A stretch of 64,000 bases of DNA, taken from contig CAJFTM010000001.1 in the NCBI GenBank assembly GCA_904419945.1, positions 25,390 through 89,389 of the forward strand, given 5' to 3'. Every line of letters begins with the position of its first letter. The first letter of the stretch is position 1. Source of the DNA: an uncultured Clostridia bacterium. GTDB taxonomy: Bacteria; Bacillota; Clostridia; Christensenellales; Borkfalkiaceae. Positions 19,565-28,084 of the stretch are shown here, one piece after another. Position numbers and translations under genes: made by a program. Under the pieces are notes generated by a model. It had not been told where the DNA came from and searched no databases. It saw nothing but the letters and a program-made list of their open reading frames with translations.

Positions 19565-19786
19565 TCTCTTTTGCAGAATTAGCATCTCATCATTGCCGCT
19601 CCCGAGGGAATTTGGGAATGAGAGAATGATTTATTTTTCGATCATTGTTCTGTGCTGTATCAGGTTCGGCAATTCATCGAGGATACTGCAATCGCGCGCC
19701 ATAGGACGGGGACTCGCATTTGATAGGCTGAAAAATAACCGTTTGATGCAGCGGAAGGGGAGGAAAATGATCCGCAGCGGTGAATG
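19565..19786. other. noncoding stretch before the IS200-like remnant
   Basis: No credible gene, RNA or promoter is seen. The base composition is less GC-rich than the flanking genes, and TTTGAT occurs at 19729 and 19742. It may be degenerate sequence linked to the neighbouring mobile-element remnant. Confidence 0.4.
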
Positions 19787-20025
19787 TACAAAGTCAACCC
19801 CACCAGTTCACTGGTGGGGTGCACAGATTCTAAAAGGGTAAACTACCAGCCAACCCGTTAAAGGGAATCGCTTTTGCTATAGAGTCCTGTCGCACGGCAC
19901 ACCTGTAAAACAGGTTTCTCGTGCTAGAAAGGAGCAAAATTGCATTAGCAATAAGGTAAATTTCTATAATAAAATTTGCTAAAGCAATTTTTTATTTTCC
20001 CCAGTAAAACTGGGGTTTTTCATGC
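19787..20025 (+). mobile_element. candidate transposase-less IS200/IS605-type remnant
   Basis: Two hairpins lie in the same orientation at the ends, as in IS200/IS605 elements: CCCCACCAGT/ACTGGTGGGG (19798-19819), with AAAG just before it (19790-19793), and CCCCAGT/ACTGGGG (19999-20015). Between them are a GCACG/CGTGC hairpin enclosing ACCTGT/ACAGGT (19892-19924), a strong GAAAGGAG site (19927-19934) placed as if for tnpA, and then no reading frame, only an AT-rich inverted repeat (19939-19951 with 19976-19988). The best reading is a short derivative that kept its ends and leader but lost tnpA. A structured small RNA is the alternative. Confidence 0.5.
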
Positions 20026-20041
20026 TGAAGCGCCAAAGAAA

Positions 20042-20072
20042 CAGGCCCGCATCCTTTACGGATGCGGGCCTG
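20042..20072 (-). terminator. terminator of the large lipoprotein gene
   Basis: Perfect 13-bp stem CAGGCCCGCATCC/GGATGCGGGCCTG, followed on the minus strand by TTTCTTTGG. A second small hairpin GACCGC/GCGGTC (20082-20099) lies nearer the stop. Confidence 0.7.
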
Positions 20073-20114
20073 ATCCATTCAGACCGCTTTCAGGCGGTCA
20101 AGTTATTTATTTTA

Positions 20115-23100
20115 TTAGTCGTTCTTTGTTTCGTCATTTTCGCTTTCGCCTTCGGTCGGCTGTTCTTCGGGCTGACCGTCGTCGACGCGGTAGATATCCT
20201 CTTCCGTGATCTCATCTTCGTCATCCGGCAGGATGTCGTCTTCCGGTTTTGCCTCTTCCGATTCTTCCAGGCGCAGCTTGCGGATATAGCGCTTGCGCTT
20301 GTTATCATAAGTCGGAACGACCGCCTTTGCCTTTCTCTTCTTGAGATTGGAGAGCAGATTCTTGAGCAGGAGCAGTACGAGCGTCAGGATGAGGATGATT
20401 GCCAGTACGATCGAGGAGACCAGCAGCCAAACGTTCTGGCCGCTTTCATCCGTCGTAGAGGTGTCTTCCTCCTCGTCCGGATTTTCTTCGCTCGAGCTGG
20501 TCGCAACGGTGATCTCGCTCGCGCTGTAATCGACAAAAGTATCGTAGTAAGCGCGGTTTTCCGTTTCGAAATGATAGCTGAAGTAAGCGACCGTATTTGC
20601 GTACGTGCTCTGATCATAGTCGGCATACGGGTCGCCGGTCAGATTGGAATAATCTGCGTCGTACGATTCGTAAGCGGCATCATCGTAGAGGGAGAAGTAA
20701 TAGTAGACCAGCGATTTGCCGTCTTCGCCTGCAATAAAGGATGCGGGATCCGCTTCGTAGGCTTCCTGCAGGGCATCGACGTCTGCATAGTCGAGCTCTT
20801 CCGCATACGCTTCGAGGCGAGCGTTGAGCAGGCTGTCAAAGGTATCGGATGCCAGGCTTTCGTAATTGACGACATCGAACAGGACGAAGGTGTCTGCAGC
20901 ATTCTGTGTCTGCCCGTCGCGGCTGCCGGACCAAACTTCGAGGCGGTAGTTTTTGCTCTCGTTGCCGGTCGCGATGAAGAAGCGGACATAGATCCAGTCG
21001 GAGATTTCGTCGGTGTCGTTGGTCACCGTCTGCATGAGCGCCTTATCCGTCGCATCCTGCAGCTGGGCACCGGTCAGGTCGACGCCCGCTTCGGTAAAGT
21101 CTTCTACGCGAACCGAGTAGCTGTCCGCGTCCTCGTCATAGTAGCGGTAGTAAGCGCCGTCGTGGCTGTAGTAGACGATCTCATCGTCGTGGTTGATCAG
21201 GTTGCCGTCCTCGTCCGTTTCATAATTGGCCAAGTTTGCATAATAGACATCGCCGTTGTAGCCGCGTTCCGGACCCCACAGGCCGTTATCCAATTTCCAA
21301 AGGACGGTGTTGTCGTCCGCGTCGAACGCATCATCCTCGGGATCGAGGTTGACGACATTGCCTCTGCTGTCGTAGCGGTAGGAGACGCCGGAAGTGTAGT
21401 GGACGGTATCGGTATATTGCTGTTCGCCGAATTCCGCTTCAGCCGTATCGATGAGGTAGATGTTCGCGGTCGCGCCCGGGCTGAGCTTGACGCGGACAGA
21501 TACGGTCATATATGCGGAAGAAGCGATCGTGGAGCTGCTGTTTGCGATAAAGCCGTACGCCTGTTCCACCGTATTCGCGATGAGCAGGGGCTGCAGGCAG
21601 TCGGTGCCGAACAGGGAATCCCACAGCTCTTCCGTCATAGTCAGCGCATCCGCATAATTGAGGATGCAGTTCATCCAAGCCTGGCCGTTGTAAGCTTCCG
21701 CATACTTGCGGTTGAGCAGGCCTGCCGTATCGAGAGCGTTGATCGCATTGTGATCCGCGTTTTCCAAAGGCTGTCCGCCGACATAAGTGCTGCCGCCGTA
21801 CACGCCGCGGTAGTTGCGCAAATCGGCAAGATCGGTCTCGATCGTGTCCGGATCGGTATAAGAAGTATCGTCGAAAGAGCGCTCAGGGTTGACCACGCCG
21901 CCCGTCAGAGAGGTCGCTACGGCATAGGTGCCCGTCGTCTTGAGGTTGTACTGTTCTTCCGTCATCGTGCCGTATTCAAAGCCGGTGAAAGCCGCATAGC
22001 CGGGGATGAAGGAGGAGAGGGAGGAGCCGCTGAGCGTCTGCACGCCGAAGGAGAACTCGAGATAGAAGGAGATGCTCTCTTCGTCGTCCGTCTGGTTGGT
22101 GACATAGAAGTAGCACAGCTGCCATCCGTCGAAGATGTCCTCATATTCCTTGGCGTTCTGTTTCTTTCCGTCGTCGACCAAGTCAACGGTCGCAAGCGTC
22201 GTCGTATCCACTGCGCCGATCGCGGTATTGGTATCGGCGTCGACCAGCGTGACGGTCGCGCCCGTGCCGCCTTCGAGATCAGAGGTCTTCACCCAGAAGC
22301 TGATGAACATATATTCATCCTGGCTGACCGTGAATACGTTTTCATCATTCAGCGTTGCCGTGTAGGGGGCACCCGAAGCGCTGTAGAGGAGCAGGATATC
22401 TTCATCTGCCCCGCCAAAGGGCAGCGTGTCAAACTTTTCAAAATCTTCCGAAAGGGCTGCATAATCGCTGCCGAGCAGCTGAGAGGAGGTGCGGACGCCG
22501 GACTTTGCGAGGTCGGCATCGATGTCCTCTTCCGTGATCTGCCCGCGGTTGCCGAAGTAGGTCAGGTAGTTGTTGCCGCGGTCGTCCGTCGTCAGTTCGG
22601 GGCGGACAGAGGAAATGTCGAGGTTGCCGGACACGTTCAGATCGTTCAGATCGAGCGCAAAGAAGTTGTCCGTTACGGAAGCGGCATCCACTTTCGCGCG
22701 GTCGCTGCCGTAGGAAAGGTCGAGCGTGTACCGCTGGTCGGCGGGAACGTCCTCTTCGACGGCGCTGTCATAATCGGCCGCCGTCATGACCTCGTATTGG
22801 AGATCGTCAAAAAAGGCGTAGCCCTGTACGTATTCATAGTAATTCGAGCTCGTTCCTTCCGTCTGCATACCCAGGCCGAGCACGACGGTGAAGGTCGTGG
22901 AGGCGTAGGAAGAAGCCTTGACATAGAAGGAGTACTGCACCCAGCCGTTGTTATCTTCGACGCCCGAAGTGTCGATGTTGCGGATGATCAGCGGATCCTG
23001 TGCCGTGCCGCCGACAGAGTTGGAAACGCGGATGAATGCGCCGCGGTTGCCGTCGACAGGGGTGCCGTCGTTATAGGTGAGTTCGCTCGTCTTGACCCAA

Positions 23101-23810
23101 ACGGAGAATTTTGCTGCCGTACCGGCTGCCAACGTGATCGAGGAAGAGGAGTACTGCGCTGCCGTGCCCATTTTGTTGGAGCGGTAGTTGTGCAGCATCA
23201 GTACGTGCGTGCCGTTTTCTTCATCTTCCGTTTCGGGATCGGCCCAGTGCGTGCCGGGATTGAGCGCCGCAGCGGCTTCTTCGATCTCGTTTGCATGCGC
23301 TTCGATGGATTCCTGTTCGGTCATATCCAGCTCGTCGTCTGCTGCTTCGAGTTCGGCAGACACCACGTCCCAGCCGGGAACGTCGTAGTAATCGTCGATA
23401 TCCTTGTAATAGACTTCATCTTCGGGGATATCCTTTTCGTCCACGTCCTCGTATTGTACGTTTTTGCTGTACGAAGTGTAGAATTCCCTCCAGTCGATGC
23501 TTGTATCCACGATGCCCGATTTGGAAACGGAAGAGCTCGAACTCACCCCGTTGTCATTGGACACGGTGCCGCTCGACCAGCTCTGGGCGCTTCCGATGAG
23601 GTATTCGCCGTCGTTATCGTCGAAGTACTCGAAGTCTGCGTTGGCAAACGTCTGTGTATCCGTGCGCGTAGGAGTGGAAGTATCGTCGTCATCGTCATCC
23701 GTGGTCTGCGAGCAGGCCGCCAAAAGGAAGGACGACGAAGCCACCAGCATGAGGCCGGAGAGCATCAGCGTTGCAAATCTCAGTTTTTTCGTTTTTTTGT
23801 TTTTAGCCAT
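20115..23810 (-). CDS. large acidic surface lipoprotein with C-terminal membrane anchor
   Basis: 1,231 residues. A signal peptide ends in the lipobox LLAAC (Cys33), followed by an Asp run. The outer part carries about three related beta-sandwich units like carbohydrate-binding modules: FSVWVKTSEL ... GWVQYSFYVKAS ... GYAFFDDLQYE (about 230-340), FISFWVKTSDL ... GYAAFTGFEY (about 500-620), and VSVRVKLSPG ... WIYVRFFIATG ... LFDVVNYE (about 760-980). Near residue 1128 is a hydrophobic segment VWLLVSSIVLAIILILTLV, then a basic stretch and a strongly acidic tail, apparently cytosolic. A protein anchored by both lipid and a helix is unusual. No catalytic motif seen. Single gene. Confidence 0.82.
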   Translation of the reverse strand: MAKNKKTKKLRFATLMLSGLMLVASSSFLLAACSQTTDDDDDDTSTPTRTDTQTFANADFEYFDDNDGEYLIGSAQSWSSGTVSNDNGVSSSSSVSKSGIVDTSIDWREFYTSYSKNVQYEDVDEKDIPEDEVYYKDIDDYYDVPGWDVVSAELEAADDELDMTEQESIEAHANEIEEAAAALNPGTHWADPETEDEENGTHVLMLHNYRSNKMGTAAQYSSSSITLAAGTAAKFSVWVKTSELTYNDGTPVDGNRGAFIRVSNSVGGTAQDPLIIRNIDTSGVEDNNGWVQYSFYVKASSYASTTFTVVLGLGMQTEGTSSNYYEYVQGYAFFDDLQYEVMTAADYDSAVEEDVPADQRYTLDLSYGSDRAKVDAASVTDNFFALDLNDLNVSGNLDISSVRPELTTDDRGNNYLTYFGNRGQITEEDIDADLAKSGVRTSSQLLGSDYAALSEDFEKFDTLPFGGADEDILLLYSASGAPYTATLNDENVFTVSQDEYMFISFWVKTSDLEGGTGATVTLVDADTNTAIGAVDTTTLATVDLVDDGKKQNAKEYEDIFDGWQLCYFYVTNQTDDEESISFYLEFSFGVQTLSGSSLSSFIPGYAAFTGFEYGTMTEEQYNLKTTGTYAVATSLTGGVVNPERSFDDTSYTDPDTIETDLADLRNYRGVYGGSTYVGGQPLENADHNAINALDTAGLLNRKYAEAYNGQAWMNCILNYADALTMTEELWDSLFGTDCLQPLLIANTVEQAYGFIANSSSTIASSAYMTVSVRVKLSPGATANIYLIDTAEAEFGEQQYTDTVHYTSGVSYRYDSRGNVVNLDPEDDAFDADDNTVLWKLDNGLWGPERGYNGDVYYANLANYETDEDGNLINHDDEIVYYSHDGAYYRYYDEDADSYSVRVEDFTEAGVDLTGAQLQDATDKALMQTVTNDTDEISDWIYVRFFIATGNESKNYRLEVWSGSRDGQTQNAADTFVLFDVVNYESLASDTFDSLLNARLEAYAEELDYADVDALQEAYEADPASFIAGEDGKSLVYYYFSLYDDAAYESYDADYSNLTGDPYADYDQSTYANTVAYFSYHFETENRAYYDTFVDYSASEITVATSSSEENPDEEEDTSTTDESGQNVWLLVSSIVLAIILILTLVLLLLKNLLSNLKKRKAKAVVPTYDNKRKRYIRKLRLEESEEAKPEDDILPDDEDEITEEDIYRVDDGQPEEQPTEGESENDETKND

Positions 23811-23871
23811 AAAACACCTTTTCGTAGAGATTGAAATTTTGAATCATTTTGAATCCGTACTATCTTATTTT

Positions 23872-23899
23872 AATATAAACCGCCGTTAAAAGCAAGCAA
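23872..23899 (-). promoter_or_regulatory. possible promoter of the large lipoprotein gene
   Basis: On the minus strand TTGCTT (23894-23899), 16 bases, TATATT (23872-23877), in an AT-rich region. Confidence 0.4.
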
Positions 23900-23980
23900 T
23901 AAAGATAAAAAAAAGGTGAAAATCTCATTATTTTTAAGGGAATAGCCAAACTGAATTGCAGACAGGGGGAAAATATCGTT

Positions 23981-24343
23981 ATGTCCGTATCCAAAAAAGA
24001 GCTTTTACTCGCGCTGGCCGGCTGTGCAGTCGGCGCCGTCAACGGTGTCTTCGGCGGAGGCGGGGGAATGGTCGTCGTTCCTCTCCTTTCGGGCGTGGGA
24101 GGAAAGCCTCCCCTCGTCGCCCATGCGACCGCCATTCTCGTCATCCTTCCCGTCAGCCTCGCCAGCGCCGTCGTCTATCTTTGGGGAGGGTATTTCGATG
24201 CCGAGCTGTTTCTTGCCGTCGGGCTGGGAGTGCTGGCGGGCGGCTTTGCGGGGGCAAAACTTCTGAATGCGATCTCGCCGGCCGCGGCGACAATGGCCTT
24301 TGCCGCCGTCATGTTTGCCGCCGGAATCCGCATGATATTTTAA
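23981..24343 (+). CDS. TSUP/TauE-SafE family permease, first half
   Basis: 120 residues, about four membrane segments, beginning with the family glycine motif GAVNGVFGGGGGMVVVPLL. Normal TSUP permeases (about 250 residues, sulfite/organosulfur export or uptake) have two such halves in one chain; here the second half is the next gene. GGGGGA precedes the ATG. The two half-size proteins probably pair in the membrane. Substrate unknown. Confidence 0.82.
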   Translation: MSVSKKELLLALAGCAVGAVNGVFGGGGGMVVVPLLSGVGGKPPLVAHATAILVILPVSLASAVVYLWGGYFDAELFLAVGLGVLAGGFAGAKLLNAISPAAATMAFAAVMFAAGIRMIF

Positions 24344-24409
24344 TACAATGCGCGCCGCGCCGCTGCGGCACGGTACATAACGCCCGTCTGCGGGCGGAGG
24401 AGGAATAGT

Positions 24410-24784
24410 TTGCGCTTTTTGGTTTGGTTGGCTGCGGGGCTCGCGGGCGGGTTGCTGGGCGGTATGGGGATGGGCGGCGGAACGGTCCTTATCCCCATCC
24501 TCACGATTTTGTGCGGCGTGCCGCAGCATCTCGCGCAGTCGGTCAATCTGCTCTCTTTTTTGCCGATGGCGGCGCTCTCGCTGCGCGTACATGCACGGGG
24601 CGGCCTGTTGGATGCGCGCGGTACGCCGTGGATGATCATTCCGGCCACGGCGCTCTCCTTTGTGGGGGCGGCGTTCGTCCAGGGGATCTCTGCCGGCGCA
24701 CTGCGCATCGGATTCGGCGTCTTTTTGTGCCTTCTTTCGCTCTATCAGTTTGCTTCGGGCGTGCGCTCGCTGCGGCCGCGGTAG
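24410..24784 (+). CDS. TSUP/TauE-SafE family permease, second half
   Basis: 124 residues with four membrane segments and its own copy of the glycine motif, GLLGGMGMGGGTVLIPIL. It starts at TTG (24410) four bases after GGAGGAA. The 66-base gap to the first half and the separate ribosome site argue for two real genes, not a frameshift. Confidence 0.8.
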   Translation: MRFLVWLAAGLAGGLLGGMGMGGGTVLIPILTILCGVPQHLAQSVNLLSFLPMAALSLRVHARGGLLDARGTPWMIIPATALSFVGAAFVQGISAGALRIGFGVFLCLLSLYQFASGVRSLRPR

Positions 24785-24897
24785 GGCGGATTGCCGGGCG
24801 GCGTGCCGCGGCGCGTTCTCACCGCGGTTGAGGGCTATAAGCATTGCGGTTGGGGGTGCCTATAAGTATTTTGAATGGCTTTCCCGTTCGGATTTTC

Positions 24898-24926
24898 TTT
24901 ACAGGCAGAGGAAAATATGTTAAAAT
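24898..24926 (+). promoter_or_regulatory. promoter of the rnf operon
   Basis: TTTACA (24898-24903), 17 bases, TAAAAT (24921-24926), 55 bases before the rnfC start. Confidence 0.72.
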
Positions 24927-24980
24927 TAGGCAAAACGGCGCGGCGCATCGGCGCAGTGCCGAAACCGATCGGAGGAAACT

Positions 24981-26264
24981 TTGGCTATTTTCAGAAAAGG
25001 CGTGCACCCGCGCGCGCATAAAGAGCGTACGAGCGGCGTGCCCATCGCGCGGGGGCCGGAGCCTGGCGAGGTCTGGCTGCCCTTGACGCAGCACATCGGT
25101 GCTCCCGCGCTCCCCGTCGTGCAGGCGGGCGAGCGCGTCCTGCGCGGGCAGTTGGTCGCGCGCAAGGCGGACGGGATCTCCGCCAATGTATATTCGCCCG
25201 TTGCGGGAACGGTAAAAGAGATCGCCGGGCACATCACTTCTTCCGGCAAAAAGCAGGATCACATCCATATCGTCAATGATCACACGGATGAGAGCGTCGG
25301 CCTTCCGCCGCTCTCCGAGCGCACGCCGGAGAGCGTTCTGTCCCGCATCGAAGAGGCGGGGATCGTCGGCATGGGCGGCGCGGGATTCCCGACGGCGGTC
25401 AAACTCAATGTGAGCGGCCGTGTGGATGTGCTGGTCGTCAACGGGGCAGAATGCGAGCCGTATATCACCTGCGACGAGCGCATCATGCTCGAATATGCGG
25501 ACGAGCTGTTCGCCGGCATCCGGCTGTGTATGCTCGCCTGCGGGGCGAAAGAGGCGGTCATCGGTATTGAAAAAAACAAGCCGGAGGCGATCGCCCTGTT
25601 GCGGCAGAAGGCAGGGGAGGGCGTTTTCGTGCGGCCCCTGCGCACCCGTTATCCGCAGGGAGCCGAAAAGCAGCTCATTTACGGCTGTACCGGCCGCATT
25701 GTGCCGGAGGGAGGGCTGCCCGCTGATGCGGGAGCTGTGGTCGTCAACGTGCACACCGCTCTCACTGTATTCCGGGCGGTGGAAAAGGGCGAGCCCTGCT
25801 ACGAGCGCGTCATGACCGTTTCGGGCGGAGCCGTCGCCAAACCGGGCAATTTTTGGGTCAAAAACGGCACGCCGCTGCGCGAACTGGCGGATTTTTGCGG
25901 GGCGGACGAAAACTGCGCCCGCATCGTGAACGGCGGGCCGATGATGGGAGAGGCCGTGTTTTCCCTCAAGGTCTGCACGGGAAAGACGACATCCAGCTTA
26001 TTGTTTTTGGATGAAAAGGAGTGCGTGAGCAAAGTTGCTTCCGCCTGTATCGGCTGCGGGCGCTGTTGGCAGGCATGCCCGATGGGGCTCGCCCCTAACT
26101 TCATCGAGGCCGCGCTCTTTGCAAAGGATTATGCGGAGGCCAAGCGCTGCGGGGCGCTTTCCTGCATCGGCTGCGGCTGCTGTTCGTATGTCTGTCCCGC
26201 AAAGCGCTTTTTGGCGCAGAGTGTGCGGCTCGCACAAAAGACCATCCGCGGGAGGGGCATCTGA
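24981..26264 (+). CDS. rnfC: Rnf electron transport complex subunit RnfC
   Basis: Cytosolic NADH-interacting subunit of the ferredoxin:NAD+ oxidoreductase ion pump. The 427-residue protein has a barrel-sandwich segment (ANVYSPVAGTVKEI), the nucleotide/FMN-binding core (EEAGIVGMGGAGFPTAVKL, NGAECEPYITCDERIM) and two 4Fe-4S motifs near the end (CIGCGRCWQACP and CIGCGCCSYVCP). It starts at TTG (24981) after GGAGGAAAC. First gene of rnfCDGEAB; its stop overlaps the rnfD start. Confidence 0.95.
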   Translation: MAIFRKGVHPRAHKERTSGVPIARGPEPGEVWLPLTQHIGAPALPVVQAGERVLRGQLVARKADGISANVYSPVAGTVKEIAGHITSSGKKQDHIHIVNDHTDESVGLPPLSERTPESVLSRIEEAGIVGMGGAGFPTAVKLNVSGRVDVLVVNGAECEPYITCDERIMLEYADELFAGIRLCMLACGAKEAVIGIEKNKPEAIALLRQKAGEGVFVRPLRTRYPQGAEKQLIYGCTGRIVPEGGLPADAGAVVVNVHTALTVFRAVEKGEPCYERVMTVSGGAVAKPGNFWVKNGTPLRELADFCGADENCARIVNGGPMMGEAVFSLKVCTGKTTSSLLFLDEKECVSKVASACIGCGRCWQACPMGLAPNFIEAALFAKDYAEAKRCGALSCIGCGCCSYVCPAKRFLAQSVRLAQKTIRGRGI

Positions 26265-28084
26265 TGGCTGAAATCTCCAATTATAAGGTCGCTGCGTCCC
26301 CGCACGAACTGGATAACTCGAACACCCGCCGCATCATGCTGGACGTGCTCATCGCGCTCCTGCCCTGCGTCGTCTGCGGAACGCTGTTCTACGGGCTGTA
26401 TTCGCTGCTGCTCGTCGTCATCTGTACGGCGACCTGTTTTCTCTCCGAACAGATCTTCAACCTCGCGCGCCGCAAGCCGTTCACGCTTGACTTGTCTGCC
26501 TTAGTCACGGGCGTCATTTTAGGCCTGAACCTTCCGCCCCGCGCGCCCTGGTATATTCCCGTCATCGGCGGCGTATTTGCCATCGTCATCGTTAAAATGC
26601 TTTTCGGAGGCATCGGCAAAAACTTTGCCAACCCCGCCGCGACGGCGCGCGTGTTTCTGCTGCTCGCGTACAGCTCCGTCATGGCTCAGTACATCGGCGC
26701 GGATATTTCCGGAAATCTGCTCGGCCTTCCGACGGACATCGTCACCGCCCCGACTTACCTTTCCGGCGGCACGGCGGCCCTCGCCGATTCCTTCTGGGGC
26801 GTTTCCGGCTATGCGGGCTACATTTTACAGCTGCTGTTCGGCTACACGGGCGGCAGCATCGGCGAGACCTGCGCGGTCGCCATTCTCGCGGGCGGCGCCT
26901 ATCTGACGGTGCGCCGCGTCATCGACTGGCGCATCCCCGCCGTCTACATCCTCACGGCGGCGGTCATGGTGCTCGCCTGCTATCAGAGCGCGGCGGAGAT
27001 CCCTCTGCAGCTGCTCTCGGGCGGCCTGCTCTTCGGGGCCGTGTTCATGGCGACCGATTACGCCACCTCCCCTAAATGGCGGTATAACCGCATTTTTTAC
27101 GCGATCGGGCTGGGCGTGATCACCGTCATCATCCGCCGCTTCGGCGCCTATCCGGAGGGCACTTCGCTCGCCATCCTGATCATGAACCTGCTCGTTCCGG
27201 TCATGGACCGCATGATCCTTCCCGTCCGCTTCGGTCAGCGCACCAAGTCGGGCAAGCCGATGCCGCGCATCGCGCAGTGGACGGCGCTCGGCCTGTGCGG
27301 CGCGATGGCGCTCGCGCTCCTCGCCGGCGTCCCTGCGGTGGCCTATACCGAAGTTTCCCTTACGGGCGGCACATACTCTTCGATCCGGGATGTCTCCCGC
27401 AATTTCCGCGGCGAATACGTGTTTACCGTGCGCGGCAGCGCTTACCTCGCCGATTACGACTATACGCAGCCCCTCGAATACGTCGTCACGCTCGACGGCG
27501 CCGGAGAGCGCGTGACGGACATCGAGCCCGTCGAACAGAGCACGATGGGCTACACCGCCGAGCTATCCCTGTTTGAAGGGAAGACATACCGTGATATTCT
27601 CGCTTTGACCGAGCTGGGTACGGATGCCGAGTTGAGCGCGACGCACACCAACGAATCGCTGCGCGTGATGATCCTCGAGTGTTTCGCGGCCTATGATTAC
27701 AATTTGGCCGATTATGAGGCGGTCGCCTACACCGGCGGCAATGCAAATATCGTCCGCGCGGAGCGGAGGGGCGACCTGTACCGCTTCACGATCGACGGCG
27801 TTGCCGATCTCGTCGAATACAATTATCGGCAGCCGCTGTGCTATGCGGTCACGCTGGACGCATCGTCCGGCACCGTGTACGCGATCACGACGGTCACCGA
27901 GAGCACGATGGGTTACACGCTGGATAAGCCGCTGTTCCTCGGCAAGACGGAAGCGGAGCTCTCCGCCATGACGGAGGAGGACATCCAAACGGATATCACG
28001 ACGGGCGCAACGGTCACCAATGTCGCCGCGCGCGATCTGCTCGTGCAGTGCTTTGCGGCACTGGAGGAGGTGTCGAATGGCTGA
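26264..28084 (+). CDS. rnfD: RnfD with C-terminal tandem FMN_bind-like extension
   Basis: 606 residues against about 320 for normal RnfD. Residues 1-340 are the membrane subunit (KNFANPAATARVFLLLAYS; FATDYATSP-type segment). The usual flavin-attachment motif Dxx[ST]GAT appears as DIVTAPT around Thr164. From about 345 there is one more membrane helix, then two extracytoplasmic repeats of about 110 residues, each with EY(V/N)...QPL, VTLD and STMGYT. The second ends with DITTGATVT, a good ApbE-type flavinylation site; the first has the degenerate DAELSAT. The fusion is uninterrupted and in frame, and rnfG overlaps its end by eight bases. Confidence 0.9.
   Translation: MAEISNYKVAASPHELDNSNTRRIMLDVLIALLPCVVCGTLFYGLYSLLLVVICTATCFLSEQIFNLARRKPFTLDLSALVTGVILGLNLPPRAPWYIPVIGGVFAIVIVKMLFGGIGKNFANPAATARVFLLLAYSSVMAQYIGADISGNLLGLPTDIVTAPTYLSGGTAALADSFWGVSGYAGYILQLLFGYTGGSIGETCAVAILAGGAYLTVRRVIDWRIPAVYILTAAVMVLACYQSAAEIPLQLLSGGLLFGAVFMATDYATSPKWRYNRIFYAIGLGVITVIIRRFGAYPEGTSLAILIMNLLVPVMDRMILPVRFGQRTKSGKPMPRIAQWTALGLCGAMALALLAGVPAVAYTEVSLTGGTYSSIRDVSRNFRGEYVFTVRGSAYLADYDYTQPLEYVVTLDGAGERVTDIEPVEQSTMGYTAELSLFEGKTYRDILALTELGTDAELSATHTNESLRVMILECFAAYDYNLADYEAVAYTGGNANIVRAERRGDLYRFTIDGVADLVEYNYRQPLCYAVTLDASSGTVYAITTVTESTMGYTLDKPLFLGKTEAELSAMTEEDIQTDITTGATVTNVAARDLLVQCFAALEEVSNG

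Noticed and set aside
19939..19988. Group II intron domain or tmRNA/RNase P RNA in the hairpin-rich region
   Set aside because: Searched by eye for domain V, the tmRNA 3' end and RNase P core sequences; none match. The arrangement fits IS200-type ends better.
20022..23834. 1,270-codon open frame antisense to the large lipoprotein gene
   Set aside because: It mirrors the real gene codon for codon. The minus-strand frame has a signal peptide, repeats and a membrane anchor, while the plus-strand product is low-complexity with no domain or ribosome site.
24343..24410. Frameshift joining the two TSUP halves
   Set aside because: The halves are separated by 66 bases with a terminator-like GC region and a separate GGAGGAA site, and each begins with its own complete motif.
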